The notes under the pieces are model-generated. The model ran no database searches. It was not told the DNA's origin and worked only from the letters and a program-made list of their open reading frames with translations. The position numbers and the translations under genes are program-made. From Clostridiales bacterium (lineage in GTDB: Bacteria > Bacillota > Clostridia > Christensenellales > Aristaeellaceae), in the NCBI GenBank assembly GCA_004555535.1, contig SFHU01000070.1, positions 1 through 25,007 on the forward strand: a stretch of 25,007 nucleotides of DNA, read 5' to 3'. This document shows positions 14,714 through 22,600 of this stretch, one piece after another (the stretch's first letter is position 1; every line of letters begins with the position of its first letter).

Positions 14714-15494
14714 TTACTTCACGGCGCCGGCGACGGCGTTGGTGAAGCTCTTCTGCAGGCAGAAGAAGATGATGATCGTCGGCAGCGAGCAGATCGTGAC
14801 GCCGGCCATGACGACGCCGTAGTCGATGACGTAGCCGCCCATCAGGTTGGAGACGAGCATCGGCATCGTGGTGGCGTTGTTGGTCTGCATGATGACCTTC
14901 GGCCAGAGGTAGGGTCGGCTTCATCATCGGGACGAACATCCGCACGAAGATCTGGAATTCGTTGAGGCCGTCGATGCGCGCCGCCTCGATGGTGTCCTTC
15001 GGGAAGGTGCGCGCGCTGTTGCGGAAGTACATGATGAGGAACGGCGTCGCCAGGCCCGGCAGGAAGAAGCCGACCCAGGTGTTGAGCAGGCCCAGCTTGG
15101 AGAACATCTGGAACAGCGGAACCAGCACGGCCACGAACGGCACCATCATCGCGAGCATCAGGATGCCCATGACGCCGTCCTTCCACTTGTCGTGGTAGAT
15201 CTCAAAGCCGTAGCCCGCGATGGAGCTGACCGCCAGGGAGAGCACCGTTTGCAGGATGGTCGTGGCGAAGGAGTTCTTCATGGCGTTGAGCACGTCCTGC
15301 TGTGCGAAGAGGTTGCGCAGGTTTTCCATCAGGTGCGTGCTGGGGATCATCCGCCCGCCCAGGATCTGCTGCGTATTGTTGCAGGAGGAGATAAACGCCC
15401 AGTACAGCGGGAAGACCGAGATAAACGACACGAGGATCAGAAACGCGTACATGAAGAAACGGGTTACGTGCTTGGAAACAGCGCCCTCTCTCAT
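14714..15494 (-). pseudogene. Sugar ABC transporter permease (MalG/LacG-type), broken by a frame-shifting internal deletion
   Basis: Residues 1-194 read as a normal carbohydrate permease: N-terminal membrane helix at 14-34, several further helices, and the EAA loop EAARIDGLNEFQIF...MMKPT (170-194). At about 14912 the frame shifts. In the next frame YLWPKVIMQTNN...FTNAVAGAVK resumes for 65 codons to a TAA at 14714-14716, matching the family's C-terminus. The family normally has about 15 more residues between MKPT and LWP (one membrane-helix start), and these are missing. So it is a small deletion, not just one added base. The start overlaps the other permease's stop (ATGA). As read, the transporter would lack a working second permease, unless this is an assembly error. 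Confidence 0.85.
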
Positions 15495-16405
15495 CGCTTG
15501 TCACCCACTTTCATCTGGATGGCGGCCAGAACCGCGACCATGATCAGGATCACGAAGGACATGGCGGCCGCGTAGCCGAAGTTCGGGTTCTTGGTGAACA
15601 TCGTGTTGTAGATATAGTGCGACATCGTAATGGTCATGTTGGCCGGTCCGCCTCGCGTCAGGTTGACAGACTCGTCGAAGAGCTGCAGCGTGCCGTTGGT
15701 GGACATGATGGCCGTCACGAGGATGATCGGCTTGAGCAGCGGGATCGTGATCTTGAAGAGCTGCTGCACCTGGTTCGCGCCGTCGATGCGCGCCGCCTCA
15801 TAGATCGAATACTCGATGCCCTGCATGGCAGAGAGATAGAAGACCATGTTGTAGCCCGTCCAGCGCCATATCAGACCGATGATGATGACCGCCTTCGCGT
15901 AGACCGGATCGTTCAGCCAGTTGATCGCCTCGGAGATCAGGCCGAGCTTCAGGAGCAGGGCGTTGATCATGCCGTCGTAGGTGAACAGCGTGCGGAAGAT
16001 CATGGAGTAGGCAACCAGGCCCGTCGCGCAGGGCAGGAAGATGCAGGTACGGAACACGCCGCGGAACTTCAGGTCCCTGTTGTTGAGCAGGGTGGCGAAG
16101 ATGATCGCCAGGATCAGCATGATCGGCACCTGAATGATCAGGTAGGAGAAGGTATTCTTGACGGACTGAACAAACACCTTGTCCTTGAGCATGTAGGCGT
16201 AGTTGCGGTACAGCGGATCGGAATACTGAAGCGCGGTCGGCAGGCCTCTCTTCATGGAGGTCAAAAACGCCTGGAACATCGGCCAGAAGCTGAAGATGAA
16301 GATCAGCAGCGTCGCGGGGAGCAGGAACGCCCAACCGGCAGCGCTCTGCTTGCGCTCCATCGTCCAGAAGCGTTTCTTCCTCGGCGCGGGAGTCGCGTTG
16401 GTCAT
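15491..16405 (-). CDS. Sugar ABC transporter permease (MalF/LacF-type)
   Basis: This 304-residue inner-membrane protein has a cytoplasmic basic N-terminus (RKKRFWTMERKQ), a first helix WAFLLPATLLIFIFSFWPMF (about 25-44), five further helices and the ATPase-docking EAA loop YEAARIDGANQVQQLFKITIPLLKP. It belongs to the CUT1 family of carbohydrate importers, pairing with the MalG-type permease downstream (broken here) and the binding protein upstream. No ATPase gene is in the window, which is normal for CUT1 loci that share an MsmK-type ATPase. The substrate is probably a galactoside-containing oligosaccharide, inferred from the neighbouring lacZ. Confidence 0.92.
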   Translation of the reverse strand: MTNATPAPRKKRFWTMERKQSAAGWAFLLPATLLIFIFSFWPMFQAFLTSMKRGLPTALQYSDPLYRNYAYMLKDKVFVQSVKNTFSYLIIQVPIMLILAIIFATLLNNRDLKFRGVFRTCIFLPCATGLVAYSMIFRTLFTYDGMINALLLKLGLISEAINWLNDPVYAKAVIIIGLIWRWTGYNMVFYLSAMQGIEYSIYEAARIDGANQVQQLFKITIPLLKPIILVTAIMSTNGTLQLFDESVNLTRGGPANMTITMSHYIYNTMFTKNPNFGYAAAMSFVILIMVAVLAAIQMKVGDKR

Positions 16406-16478
16406 TGGGAATCCACCTCTCTTTTCTCGTTGCTCACGCCGCGGCGGAAGGCCTCTTCCAAACGGGCGTTACGGAGAA

Positions 16479-16506
16479 CTGCCGCCCCGGGACGCCGGGG
16501 CGGCAG
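16479..16506. other. Perfect 12-bp GC hairpin between binding protein and permease genes
   Basis: CTGCCGCCCCGG (16479-16490) pairs with CCGGGGCGGCAG (16495-16506) around GACG. There is no T-tract on the minus strand. Hairpins here in sugar ABC operons commonly protect the binding-protein mRNA 3' end or attenuate the permeases, giving more binding protein than membrane subunits. Confidence 0.65.
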
Positions 16507-16529
16507 CAGCCTCACGAAAAATCTGTGAA

Positions 16530-17789
16530 TCAGAAGCCCATGGCGAAATTCACGGTGTCCTCAGCGGTCTGCAGCTCGGAGTCGAGGTCGCCGCCGTTGA
16601 TGTAGTTGGTCAGCGCGGTGCCCAGCGCCTCGCGGGCGTCATAGTAGAACGCGCCGGTCTGGTTGGACGGGACATGTGCGGTGTACTCAACGATCTTGGC
16701 GAAGATGGCGTCGCCGTTGTAGAACTCGTTGCCCGCCTGATAGTTGGAGCCTTCCTTCGCGCCGGCCCAGGTGCCGATGGCAGAGGTGCTCGGGAGGATC
16801 TCGTTGTAGAAGTCGACGTTGCGGTACATCTGCATGAAGTCAAGCGCAAGGTCGATGTCGGTGCCGTTGGTGAAGACCCAGGAGGAGCCGCCGTTGTTGG
16901 AGTAGTTGGTCGCGCCCTCGATGCCCGGCATCGACGGCATATTGGTCAGCGCCCACTTGCCGGCCTGCTCCGGAACGCCCATGATGGTGCCCAGGATCCA
17001 GCAGCCGTTGATGGTGCCCACGACGGAGGCGTTGGAGAGGGTGCCGCAGTACTCATCCCAGGTGTTGACCTCGATGAAGATGCCTTCCTGCACCATGGTC
17101 TTGTAGTACTCGAGAACCGCCTTGCAGGCCTCGTTGTTCACGAAGTTCACGGAGCCGTCCTCGTTGAACATGGACGCGCCGCAGGACTGCATCATGATCA
17201 GAACGGTGTCGATGGCGCCCGCCTGGCCGGAGAGCATCGGGCGGCCGGTCTTGGCCTTGACGTCCTTGCCGATCTCGATGAAGCGATCCCAGTCGATGTC
17301 GGTCAGGTCCTCGATGGTGTAGCCCGCCTCGGCGAGGTAATCGGTGCGGTAGGTGCCCACGACGGTGCCCGCGTCAAACGGGATGCCGTAGTTCTTGCCG
17401 TCGACGATGGAGTAGGCGAGCTTGCCTTCCGCAAAGTCGGTGAAGTCATACTTGCCGGTGATGTCGGCGTAGACCTCCGGATAGCTCAGCACGAACTTCT
17501 GCGCGGAATTGTCCTGGATGAGCATGATGTCCGGCAGGTTGGAGATGTCGCCCGCGGAGGCGGCGGTGATGACGCGGGTCTCGACGTCCTCGGAGAGAAC
17601 CTCCTCGATATTGATCTCGACGTCCGGATGATCCTTCTGGTACATCTCCTTGGCGACCTGCATCGCCTTGATGTTGAAGTTCTTGTCCCAGGTCCAGATG
17701 GTGATCTTGCCGTCTTCCGCAGCGGAAGCCATGCCGCACAGCGAGAGAACCAGCGCCAGCGCGAGCATCAGAGAAACAAGCTTTTTCAT
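16530..17789 (-). CDS. Sugar ABC transporter substrate-binding protein (family 1)
   Basis: This 419-residue protein has a signal peptide (MKKLVSLMLALALVLSLCGMASA) followed by ITIWTWDKNFNIKAMQVAKEMYQKDHPDVEINIE, the standard family-1 solute-binding start. NLPDIMLIQDN and YGIPFDAGTVVGTYRTDYL form the hinge and ligand regions. The mature domain is rich in Asn, Trp and Tyr, as for oligosaccharide binders. The only Cys in the signal (LSLC) lacks the usual small residue before it, so lipid attachment is doubtful and cleavage after ASA is as likely. The ATG has AGGAGG 10 bp upstream. It is the first gene of a unit with two permeases and lacZ. Confidence 0.9.
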   Translation of the reverse strand: MKKLVSLMLALALVLSLCGMASAAEDGKITIWTWDKNFNIKAMQVAKEMYQKDHPDVEINIEEVLSEDVETRVITAASAGDISNLPDIMLIQDNSAQKFVLSYPEVYADITGKYDFTDFAEGKLAYSIVDGKNYGIPFDAGTVVGTYRTDYLAEAGYTIEDLTDIDWDRFIEIGKDVKAKTGRPMLSGQAGAIDTVLIMMQSCGASMFNEDGSVNFVNNEACKAVLEYYKTMVQEGIFIEVNTWDEYCGTLSNASVVGTINGCWILGTIMGVPEQAGKWALTNMPSMPGIEGATNYSNNGGSSWVFTNGTDIDLALDFMQMYRNVDFYNEILPSTSAIGTWAGAKEGSNYQAGNEFYNGDAIFAKIVEYTAHVPSNQTGAFYYDAREALGTALTNYINGGDLDSELQTAEDTVNFAMGF

Positions 17790-17819
17790 AAGAACAGATC
17801 CTCCTCGAATGATTTTGTT

Positions 17820-17864
17820 CAGTTCTACCCATTCGCGAACTGATTTGTTGTGATCATTATAGCA
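17820..17864 (-). promoter_or_regulatory. Extended -10 promoter and inverted repeat of the ABC-lacZ operon
   Basis: On the minus strand TGCTATAAT (17864-17856) is an extended -10 element; no good -35 box is seen, which suits an activator-dependent promoter. In the leader, CAGTTC (17820-17825) and GAACTG (17837-17842) form an inverted repeat around a TTCGCGAA palindrome. The neighbouring AraC protein is the obvious candidate regulator; the exact site is not proven. Confidence 0.55.
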
Positions 17865-17941
17865 TGGAGAAATCGCACAATGTCCGCAGTTTCGATTCTA
17901 TCCTGATCAGTTTCGCTCCTCTTTTGTCTCTCATGCCCATG

Positions 17942-18865
17942 TCAGCGGCCGTTTTCTTGGCCCTGGCGGCCGTTTCGCCAATTGCTGGGGCTCTTTCCTA
18001 CATATCTTTTGAAGTTGCGGTTGAAGGCCGCCAGCGAGAAAAAGCCGCAGCGCGCCGCGATGTTCTGAATCGGCTCCTGCGTCAGGCGCAGCAGGTTGAG
18101 CGCCCTGTGGATCCGGTAGCGGTTGACGTATTCAAGCGGCGGCATGCCCATCAGCCGGGCGAAGAGCTTGCGGAAGTAGCTCTCGCTCATCGCGCAGCTA
18201 CGGGCCATGTCGCTGACGCGGATCTCGCGGGTGTAGTTCTCGGAGACGTACACAAGCGCCGGCTCGACGGGCGCCAGCCCCGGCGCATCGGCCGCGATGC
18301 TCAGGGCGACGTCGTCCGTGCGCCGCGCCATCAGCAGCAGAATCAGCAGCAGGAACAGCGAGAGCTCCGGCAGGCTCTCCTCGCCGCCGCGGCGCTTTGC
18401 GTCAAACATCATCTGCACCAGCTGGGGGATCTCCCCGCTGCGCCCGCCCGGCAGGAACATGCCGACGCCCGCCGACTCGACGAGCGTGCGGATGGCGGAA
18501 AGGCGCCGCTCCGCGGCCAGGCTCAGCAGCACGTCCTCGTTGACCTCGATGTAGCGCCACCGCGTCATGAGCACGCCCTCGTTCTGCTGGCTGTGGAGCA
18601 CCTCGCGCGGCGTCAGCAGCACGGCCCCGGGGGAGAACGTCCATTCGCTCGTGCGCGTACGGATGCGCCCGCAGCCCGTCACGCAGACGCCCACCTCCAG
18701 CGTGTTGTGGCAGTGCAGCGAATCGACGGCGTAGGGCGGGTAATAGGGCGTGTCGATCATCGCGGCGATGAGTGTCCCCGCGCTCAGGCGGAAATCCCGC
18801 CGCTCCCCGGAGGGCGGCTCCGCCAGCATCCGCCGCAGCTCGCGTCGCTCACTCCCGTTCATCAT
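17942..18865 (-). CDS. AraC-family transcriptional regulator
   Basis: This 307-residue protein has an N-terminal cupin-like sensing part (SLHCHNTLEVGVCVTGCGRI…FSPGAVLLTPREVLHS, about 49-92) and a C-terminal double HTH (IRVSDMARSCAMSESYFRKLFARLMGMPPLEYVNRYRIHRALNLL, then IQNIAARCGFFSLAAFNRNFKRYVGKSP). The pattern is that of sugar-responsive activators. It begins inside the 3' end of the membrane protein gene upstream (17-bp overlap) and shares its promoter. It lies just upstream of the sugar-transport and lacZ unit on the same strand, whose promoter lacks a -35 box. Activation of that unit by an imported galactoside is the working inference. Tandem ATGs at 18865 and 18862 leave the start uncertain by one codon. 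Confidence 0.88.
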   Translation of the reverse strand: MMNGSERRELRRMLAEPPSGERRDFRLSAGTLIAAMIDTPYYPPYAVDSLHCHNTLEVGVCVTGCGRIRTRTSEWTFSPGAVLLTPREVLHSQQNEGVLMTRWRYIEVNEDVLLSLAAERRLSAIRTLVESAGVGMFLPGGRSGEIPQLVQMMFDAKRRGGEESLPELSLFLLLILLLMARRTDDVALSIAADAPGLAPVEPALVYVSENYTREIRVSDMARSCAMSESYFRKLFARLMGMPPLEYVNRYRIHRALNLLRLTQEPIQNIAARCGFFSLAAFNRNFKRYVGKSPSNWRNGRQGQENGR

Positions 18866-19409
18866 GGACGAACACCCTGTCCCGGCAGATCATGTTGAGA
18901 TAGGAGCGCAGGCCGGGCGACACCTGCATGTAGACCTTGAGCCAGCGCCCCTCCTCCGGCCCGGTGCCCATGCAGTAGGCGACGGCGCAGCCGCGGTCCG
19001 CGTCGTGCGCGGAGACGTCGTAGGTGATGCGCCGGGGCGTCGCGGCCTTCGAGGCGGACTCGGCCTCGTCGAGCAGGTCGACGCCCTCGTCGGCCATGAT
19101 GACCAGCCGGGTCAGGTCCATGTGCAGAAAGTCCTCCGTCTTCGGACGGCTGCGCATGCCGCTGTGGCGCAGCACGGTCAGCATCGTGCCGTCGAGCCGG
19201 TACTCATAGGACACGCGCGCGATGCCCATGAAATACCACGCGAAAAACAGCGTGCCCAGCGAGAGCACCAGCATCGGGAAGCCCCACATGGTGCCCAGAA
19301 ATGTAAAGATCGCCACGGCCACATAGAGCATGAACTGAATCACGCGGATATGGCTCTGAATTTTTCGCTCCACTGTCTCGCGGTAGCAGATGCTTCGGAT
19401 GTCGACCAT
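18849..19409 (-). CDS. Small membrane protein of unknown function (possibly DUF6106-like)
   Basis: This 186-residue protein has a charged 22-residue N-terminus, then two closely spaced hydrophobic segments (about 24-44 and 46-62) forming a hairpin in the membrane. A soluble C-terminal domain rich in beta-strands (VSYEYRLDGTMLTVLRHSGMR…EDFLHMDLTRLVIM) resembles membrane-anchored PH-like domains. I recall a clostridial DUF (DUF6106) with this layout but cannot confirm it. GGGAGG precedes the ATG by 7 bp. It overlaps and is co-transcribed with the AraC regulator, which hints at a role in sensing or envelope adaptation, but no function can be assigned. Confidence 0.75.
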   Translation of the reverse strand: MVDIRSICYRETVERKIQSHIRVIQFMLYVAVAIFTFLGTMWGFPMLVLSLGTLFFAWYFMGIARVSYEYRLDGTMLTVLRHSGMRSRPKTEDFLHMDLTRLVIMADEGVDLLDEAESASKAATPRRITYDVSAHDADRGCAVAYCMGTGPEEGRWLKVYMQVSPGLRSYLNMICRDRVFVHDERE

Positions 19410-19499
19410 CGGAGAGCCTCCCTGTCCCTGTTTTCCCTTTTGTGCAAAACAGACGAACGCATTCTCTGTGCAGATCGTCCGCCATGCAGGGATATTTTT

Positions 19500-19528
19500 A
19501 TTCTATTCCCGCCAAAGCATTCTGTCAA
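19500..19528 (-). promoter_or_regulatory. Promoter of the membrane protein-araC unit
   Basis: On the minus strand TTGACA (19528-19523) and TAGAAT (19505-19500) are 17 bp apart, leaving a leader of about 85 bp before the ATG at 19409. Confidence 0.7.
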
Positions 19529-19564
19529 TGCGGCTTTTTTTCGGACCCGGCGCGCAAATCCTCC

Positions 19565-19593
19565 TTTTCAAACCGGGGGCTTTCCTGTATAAT
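19565..19593 (+). promoter_or_regulatory. Promoter of the GH20 gene
   Basis: TATAAT (19588-19593) has TTTTCA (19565-19570) 17 bp upstream. It is divergent from, and only about 40 bp away from, the araC-unit promoter, so one bound regulator could act on both. Confidence 0.65.
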
Positions 19594-19645
19594 TTGGGGC
19601 AGATTCCAATCGATTGCGCAGCAAGCCGTCAAAGGAGGCATTTGC

Positions 19646-21451
19646 ATGTTTTCAGGCGAAACCGTCGCGCGCATCCGCGCGCGCGTGGAGGCCGTCGCCG
19701 GCTTCCCGATTCCCTATCCCGCCGAATGCCGCGAAGGCGAGGGGCTTCTTGTCTCGCTTTCCGGCGGCCGCGCCGTCATTGAAGCGGAGGATCTGAGCGC
19801 GCTCGCGCGCGGCTTCTTCCTGCTCGCCCGCTGCGTGAAGGAAGACAGAAGCACGCTTGACGTGCGCCAAAGCCGCCATTTTGCCTCCTGCGGCGTGATG
19901 GCGGACTGCTCGCGCGGCGCCGTGCTGACGCGGGAGGCCGCCTGCCGGCTGATCGACCGCCTCTCCGCGCTGGGCATGAACCTGCTGATGCTCTACACCG
20001 AGGACACCTACGCCGTACCGGAATACCCGTATCAGGGCTATCTTCGCGGGCGCTACTCGCAGGAGGAGCTGCGCGCGCTGGACGGCTACGCGGCCTCGAT
20101 GGGCGTGGAGCTGGTGCCCTGCATCCAGACGTTAGGGCACATGCGCCAGTTCCTGCAGTGGGAGCCAAACGGCCCGCTGCGCGACCAGCCCGACATCCTG
20201 ATGATCGACGACGAGCGCACCTACGCGCTCATCGACGCGCAGCTGCGTTCCCTGCGCGCCTGCGTGACGACGAGCCGCATCCACATCGGCATGGACGAGG
20301 CGCACGGCGTCGGCCTGGGGCGCTACCTGCTCAAGCACGGCATGACCGACCGCTTTGAGCTGCTCAGCCGTCACCTGCGCCGGGTGATCGACCTGTGCGC
20401 GCGCTACGGCTTCAGGCCGATCATGTGGAGCGACATGTTCTTCCGGCTCGGCTCCGCGAAGAACGACTACTACGACGAGCAGGCCGTCATCCCGCAGAGC
20501 GTCATCGACAGCCTGCCGCCGGTCGACCTGTGCTACTGGGACTATTACCACTCCGACGAGGCCTTCTACGACCGCATGATCACCCAGCACGAGCGCATGA
20601 GCAGCGAGACGGTCTTCGCCGGCGGCATCTGGACGTGGTCGGGCTTCCTGCCCCACGTCGCCCTGACGGAGCGGACGATGCGCCCCGCGCTCGCTGCCTG
20701 TTCGAAGCACCATGTGCGTACGGTGATGGCGACGTTCTGGGGCGACGACGGCGCGGAAACGGACATTTTCCTCGCGCTGGGCATGCTGCCGCTCTTCTCC
20801 GAGGCCTGCTGGCAGGGCGCGGACTGCCCGCAGGAGGAGGTCGCGCTTGCCGGGGAATGCCTGACGGGCATGTCCCGAGGCTTCCTGCGCGCGATGAGCC
20901 TCTTCTATCCGCCGCAGGGCGATGACCTGTGGCCGGGCAAGGCGCTCATCTGGTGCGACCCGCTCTATCCGCTGCTCGAAGGCCAGGGCGAGGCGCCTGA
21001 GGCCGCCGCGCAGCGCGCCGAGCAGGCGCTCGCGCTGCTGCGCGCGGAGAAAGACGGACCCGAGCGCCGCTACGCCGAGCAGGTCTTTGAGACGGTCATC
21101 GCCAAGGCGGCGCTGGTCGTGCCGCTGCGAAGGAATTACCTCGCCGGCGACAGGGACGCCCTTTCCCGCGCGGCGCAGGAGCAGATTCCCGCGCTGCTTT
21201 CGCGCTATGACGCGCTCATGCGCGCCCACCGCACGCTCTGGGAGCGGGACATGAAGCGCTTCGGCTGGGAGGTGCTCTGCCTGCGCTACGGCGCGGTCAT
21301 GGGGCGGCTTGCCGACGTGCAGGACGAGCTGCGCCGCTATCTCGCGGGCGAGCTGCCCAGCATTCCGGAGCTCGACGAGACGCCGCTGTGCGCCCGCCGC
21401 GGCCCGCAGACCTATCTGAATCTCGTCTCCCCCACGCGCGACAGCTGGTGA
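19646..21451 (+). CDS. GH20 beta-N-acetylhexosaminidase, cytoplasmic
   Basis: This 601-residue protein has a short N-terminal GH20b-like domain, then a TIM barrel with MADCSRGAVL (85-94), MNLLMLYTEDTY (111-122), VPCIQTLGHMRQFL (157-170) and the catalytic HIGMDEAHGVG, where D217-E218 are the acid/base pair of GH20. FAGGIWTWSGF carries an active-site Trp region. A helical C-terminal domain follows from about 440. There is no signal peptide, as in HexD-like and other intracellular GH20 enzymes, so it releases GlcNAc or GalNAc from imported oligosaccharides. AAAGGAGG lies 7 bp before the ATG at 19646. It stands alone, divergent from the araC unit, and plausibly works with LacZ on galactose/GlcNAc glycans. 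Confidence 0.88.
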   Translation: MFSGETVARIRARVEAVAGFPIPYPAECREGEGLLVSLSGGRAVIEAEDLSALARGFFLLARCVKEDRSTLDVRQSRHFASCGVMADCSRGAVLTREAACRLIDRLSALGMNLLMLYTEDTYAVPEYPYQGYLRGRYSQEELRALDGYAASMGVELVPCIQTLGHMRQFLQWEPNGPLRDQPDILMIDDERTYALIDAQLRSLRACVTTSRIHIGMDEAHGVGLGRYLLKHGMTDRFELLSRHLRRVIDLCARYGFRPIMWSDMFFRLGSAKNDYYDEQAVIPQSVIDSLPPVDLCYWDYYHSDEAFYDRMITQHERMSSETVFAGGIWTWSGFLPHVALTERTMRPALAACSKHHVRTVMATFWGDDGAETDIFLALGMLPLFSEACWQGADCPQEEVALAGECLTGMSRGFLRAMSLFYPPQGDDLWPGKALIWCDPLYPLLEGQGEAPEAAAQRAEQALALLRAEKDGPERRYAEQVFETVIAKAALVVPLRRNYLAGDRDALSRAAQEQIPALLSRYDALMRAHRTLWERDMKRFGWEVLCLRYGAVMGRLADVQDELRRYLAGELPSIPELDETPLCARRGPQTYLNLVSPTRDSW

Positions 21452-21551
21452 GTCCCTGCGCGCCTGTGCCGGCCTCCCGGAGGCGGCAGGAAGCAAAACC
21501 CTTGTTTCGCGCCCGGACTGTGACAAATCGCATGCATTCAGGATGGCATGA

Positions 21552-21586
21552 CGTGCAAAGATTGCGCATGGTCTTTGCGCGGTTTT
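21552..21586 (+). terminator. Weak terminator candidate after GH20
   Basis: GCAAAGA (21555-21561) pairs with TCTTTGC (21572-21578), followed by GCGGTTTT. A GCCTCCCGGAGGC hairpin without T's lies closer to the gene (about 21475-21487). The other bases between 21452 and 21628 show nothing further. Confidence 0.4.
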
Positions 21587-21628
21587 CACATTCCTTGCCG
21601 GCCGGATTGTCAAAAACCCTTTGATTGC

Positions 21629-21658
21629 TGGACAAATCCCCCCGTTCAATGATATACT
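21629..21658 (+). promoter_or_regulatory. Promoter of the transketolase operon
   Basis: TGGACA (21629-21634) and TATACT (21653-21658) with an 18-bp spacer lie about 85 bp before the start codon. No riboswitch-like structure is evident in the short leader. Confidence 0.55.
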
Positions 21659-21745
21659 TCTATATTGCAATGCTATTTCTTGAAAGCTCTTGAGGCAATG
21701 CTTCGCCCACGGGGCAATCAGCCGAACAAATAAGGAGATCAAGGC

Positions 21746-22600
21746 ATGACGAATCAGGAACAACACCAGCTTGCCGCTGCGGCCCTGGCAATCCGCATGG
21801 GCGTGATCGAGGGGACGTACTGCGCCAAATCCGGCCATCCGGGCGGAAGCCTCTCATCGGCAGACATGTTCGCGTATCTCTATGAAAAGGAGCTTCGCGT
21901 CGATCCGGCCCGGCCGCAGTGGTCCGGCCGCGACCGCTTTGTGCTCTCCAAGGGCCATACCGCGCCGGGGCTGTACGCCGCGCTGGCCCACCGGGGCTTC
22001 TTCCCGGCGGAGGATCTCAAAACCCTACGCCACATCGGCAGCTACCTGCAGGGCCATCCGAATATGAACAGCGTGCCCGGCGTCGACATGAGCACGGGCA
22101 GCCTGGGACAGGGCGTCTCCGTCGCCGCGGGCATGGCGAAGGCCGCCAAGCTCCTGGACAACGGCGTGAACGTCTACACGATGCTCGGCGACGGCGAGAT
22201 CGACGAGGGCGAGGTGTGGGAGGCGTTCATGTTCGCCGCGCACTACGCGCTGGACAACCTCTGCGTGATGATCGACCTCAACGGCCTGCAGATCGACGGC
22301 GCGACGAAGGACGTCATGAACAGCGAGCCCGTCGACGCGAAGATGGAGGCCTTCGGCTTTGACGTCGTGACCATCGATGGACACGACTTCGCGCAAATCG
22401 AGCGCGCCTTCGGCGTCTTCCATCAAAACGCCGGCAGCGGAAAGCCCACCTGCATCCTGATGCGCACGATCAAGGGCAAGGGCGTCAGCTACATGGAGAA
22501 CAACGCCGACTGGCACGGCAAGGCCCCGAACAACAAGGAATACGAGGCCGCGATGCAGGAGCTTCGCGCGCAGCTCGAGGAACTGGAGGCGGCACAATGA
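21746..22600 (+). CDS. Transketolase, N-terminal (ThDP-binding) subunit
   Basis: This 284-residue protein is the pyrophosphate-binding half of a split transketolase, which moves two-carbon units between pentose-phosphate sugars. Motifs are SGHPGGSLS (29-37, H31), SKGHTAPGLYAAL (68-80, H71), YLQGHPN (H104), GSLGQG (118-123), and the ThDP/Mg motif GDGEIDEGEVWEA (148-160) followed by N171 and IDLNG. Split transketolases of this type are usual in Clostridia and sometimes serve sugar-acid or dedicated carbohydrate pathways. AAGGAG lies 8 bp before the ATG. The stop overlaps the next gene by 4 bp (ATGA). Confidence 0.93.
   Translation: MTNQEQHQLAAAALAIRMGVIEGTYCAKSGHPGGSLSSADMFAYLYEKELRVDPARPQWSGRDRFVLSKGHTAPGLYAALAHRGFFPAEDLKTLRHIGSYLQGHPNMNSVPGVDMSTGSLGQGVSVAAGMAKAAKLLDNGVNVYTMLGDGEIDEGEVWEAFMFAAHYALDNLCVMIDLNGLQIDGATKDVMNSEPVDAKMEAFGFDVVTIDGHDFAQIERAFGVFHQNAGSGKPTCILMRTIKGKGVSYMENNADWHGKAPNNKEYEAAMQELRAQLEELEAAQ

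Noticed and set aside
11601..15494. A native 1297-residue permease-LacZ fusion protein
   Set aside because: The middle translates out of frame (His/Arg/Asp-rich) while the next frame restores normal permease sequence. lacZ has its own ribosome binding site and start.
17715..17789. Lipoprotein signal in the sugar-binding protein
   Set aside because: The only Cys is preceded by LSL, lacking the small residue before Cys expected in a lipobox. Not excluded, but not supported.
21659..21745. Riboswitch in the transketolase leader
   Set aside because: The leader is short and shows no recognisable conserved aptamer core such as a THI box.
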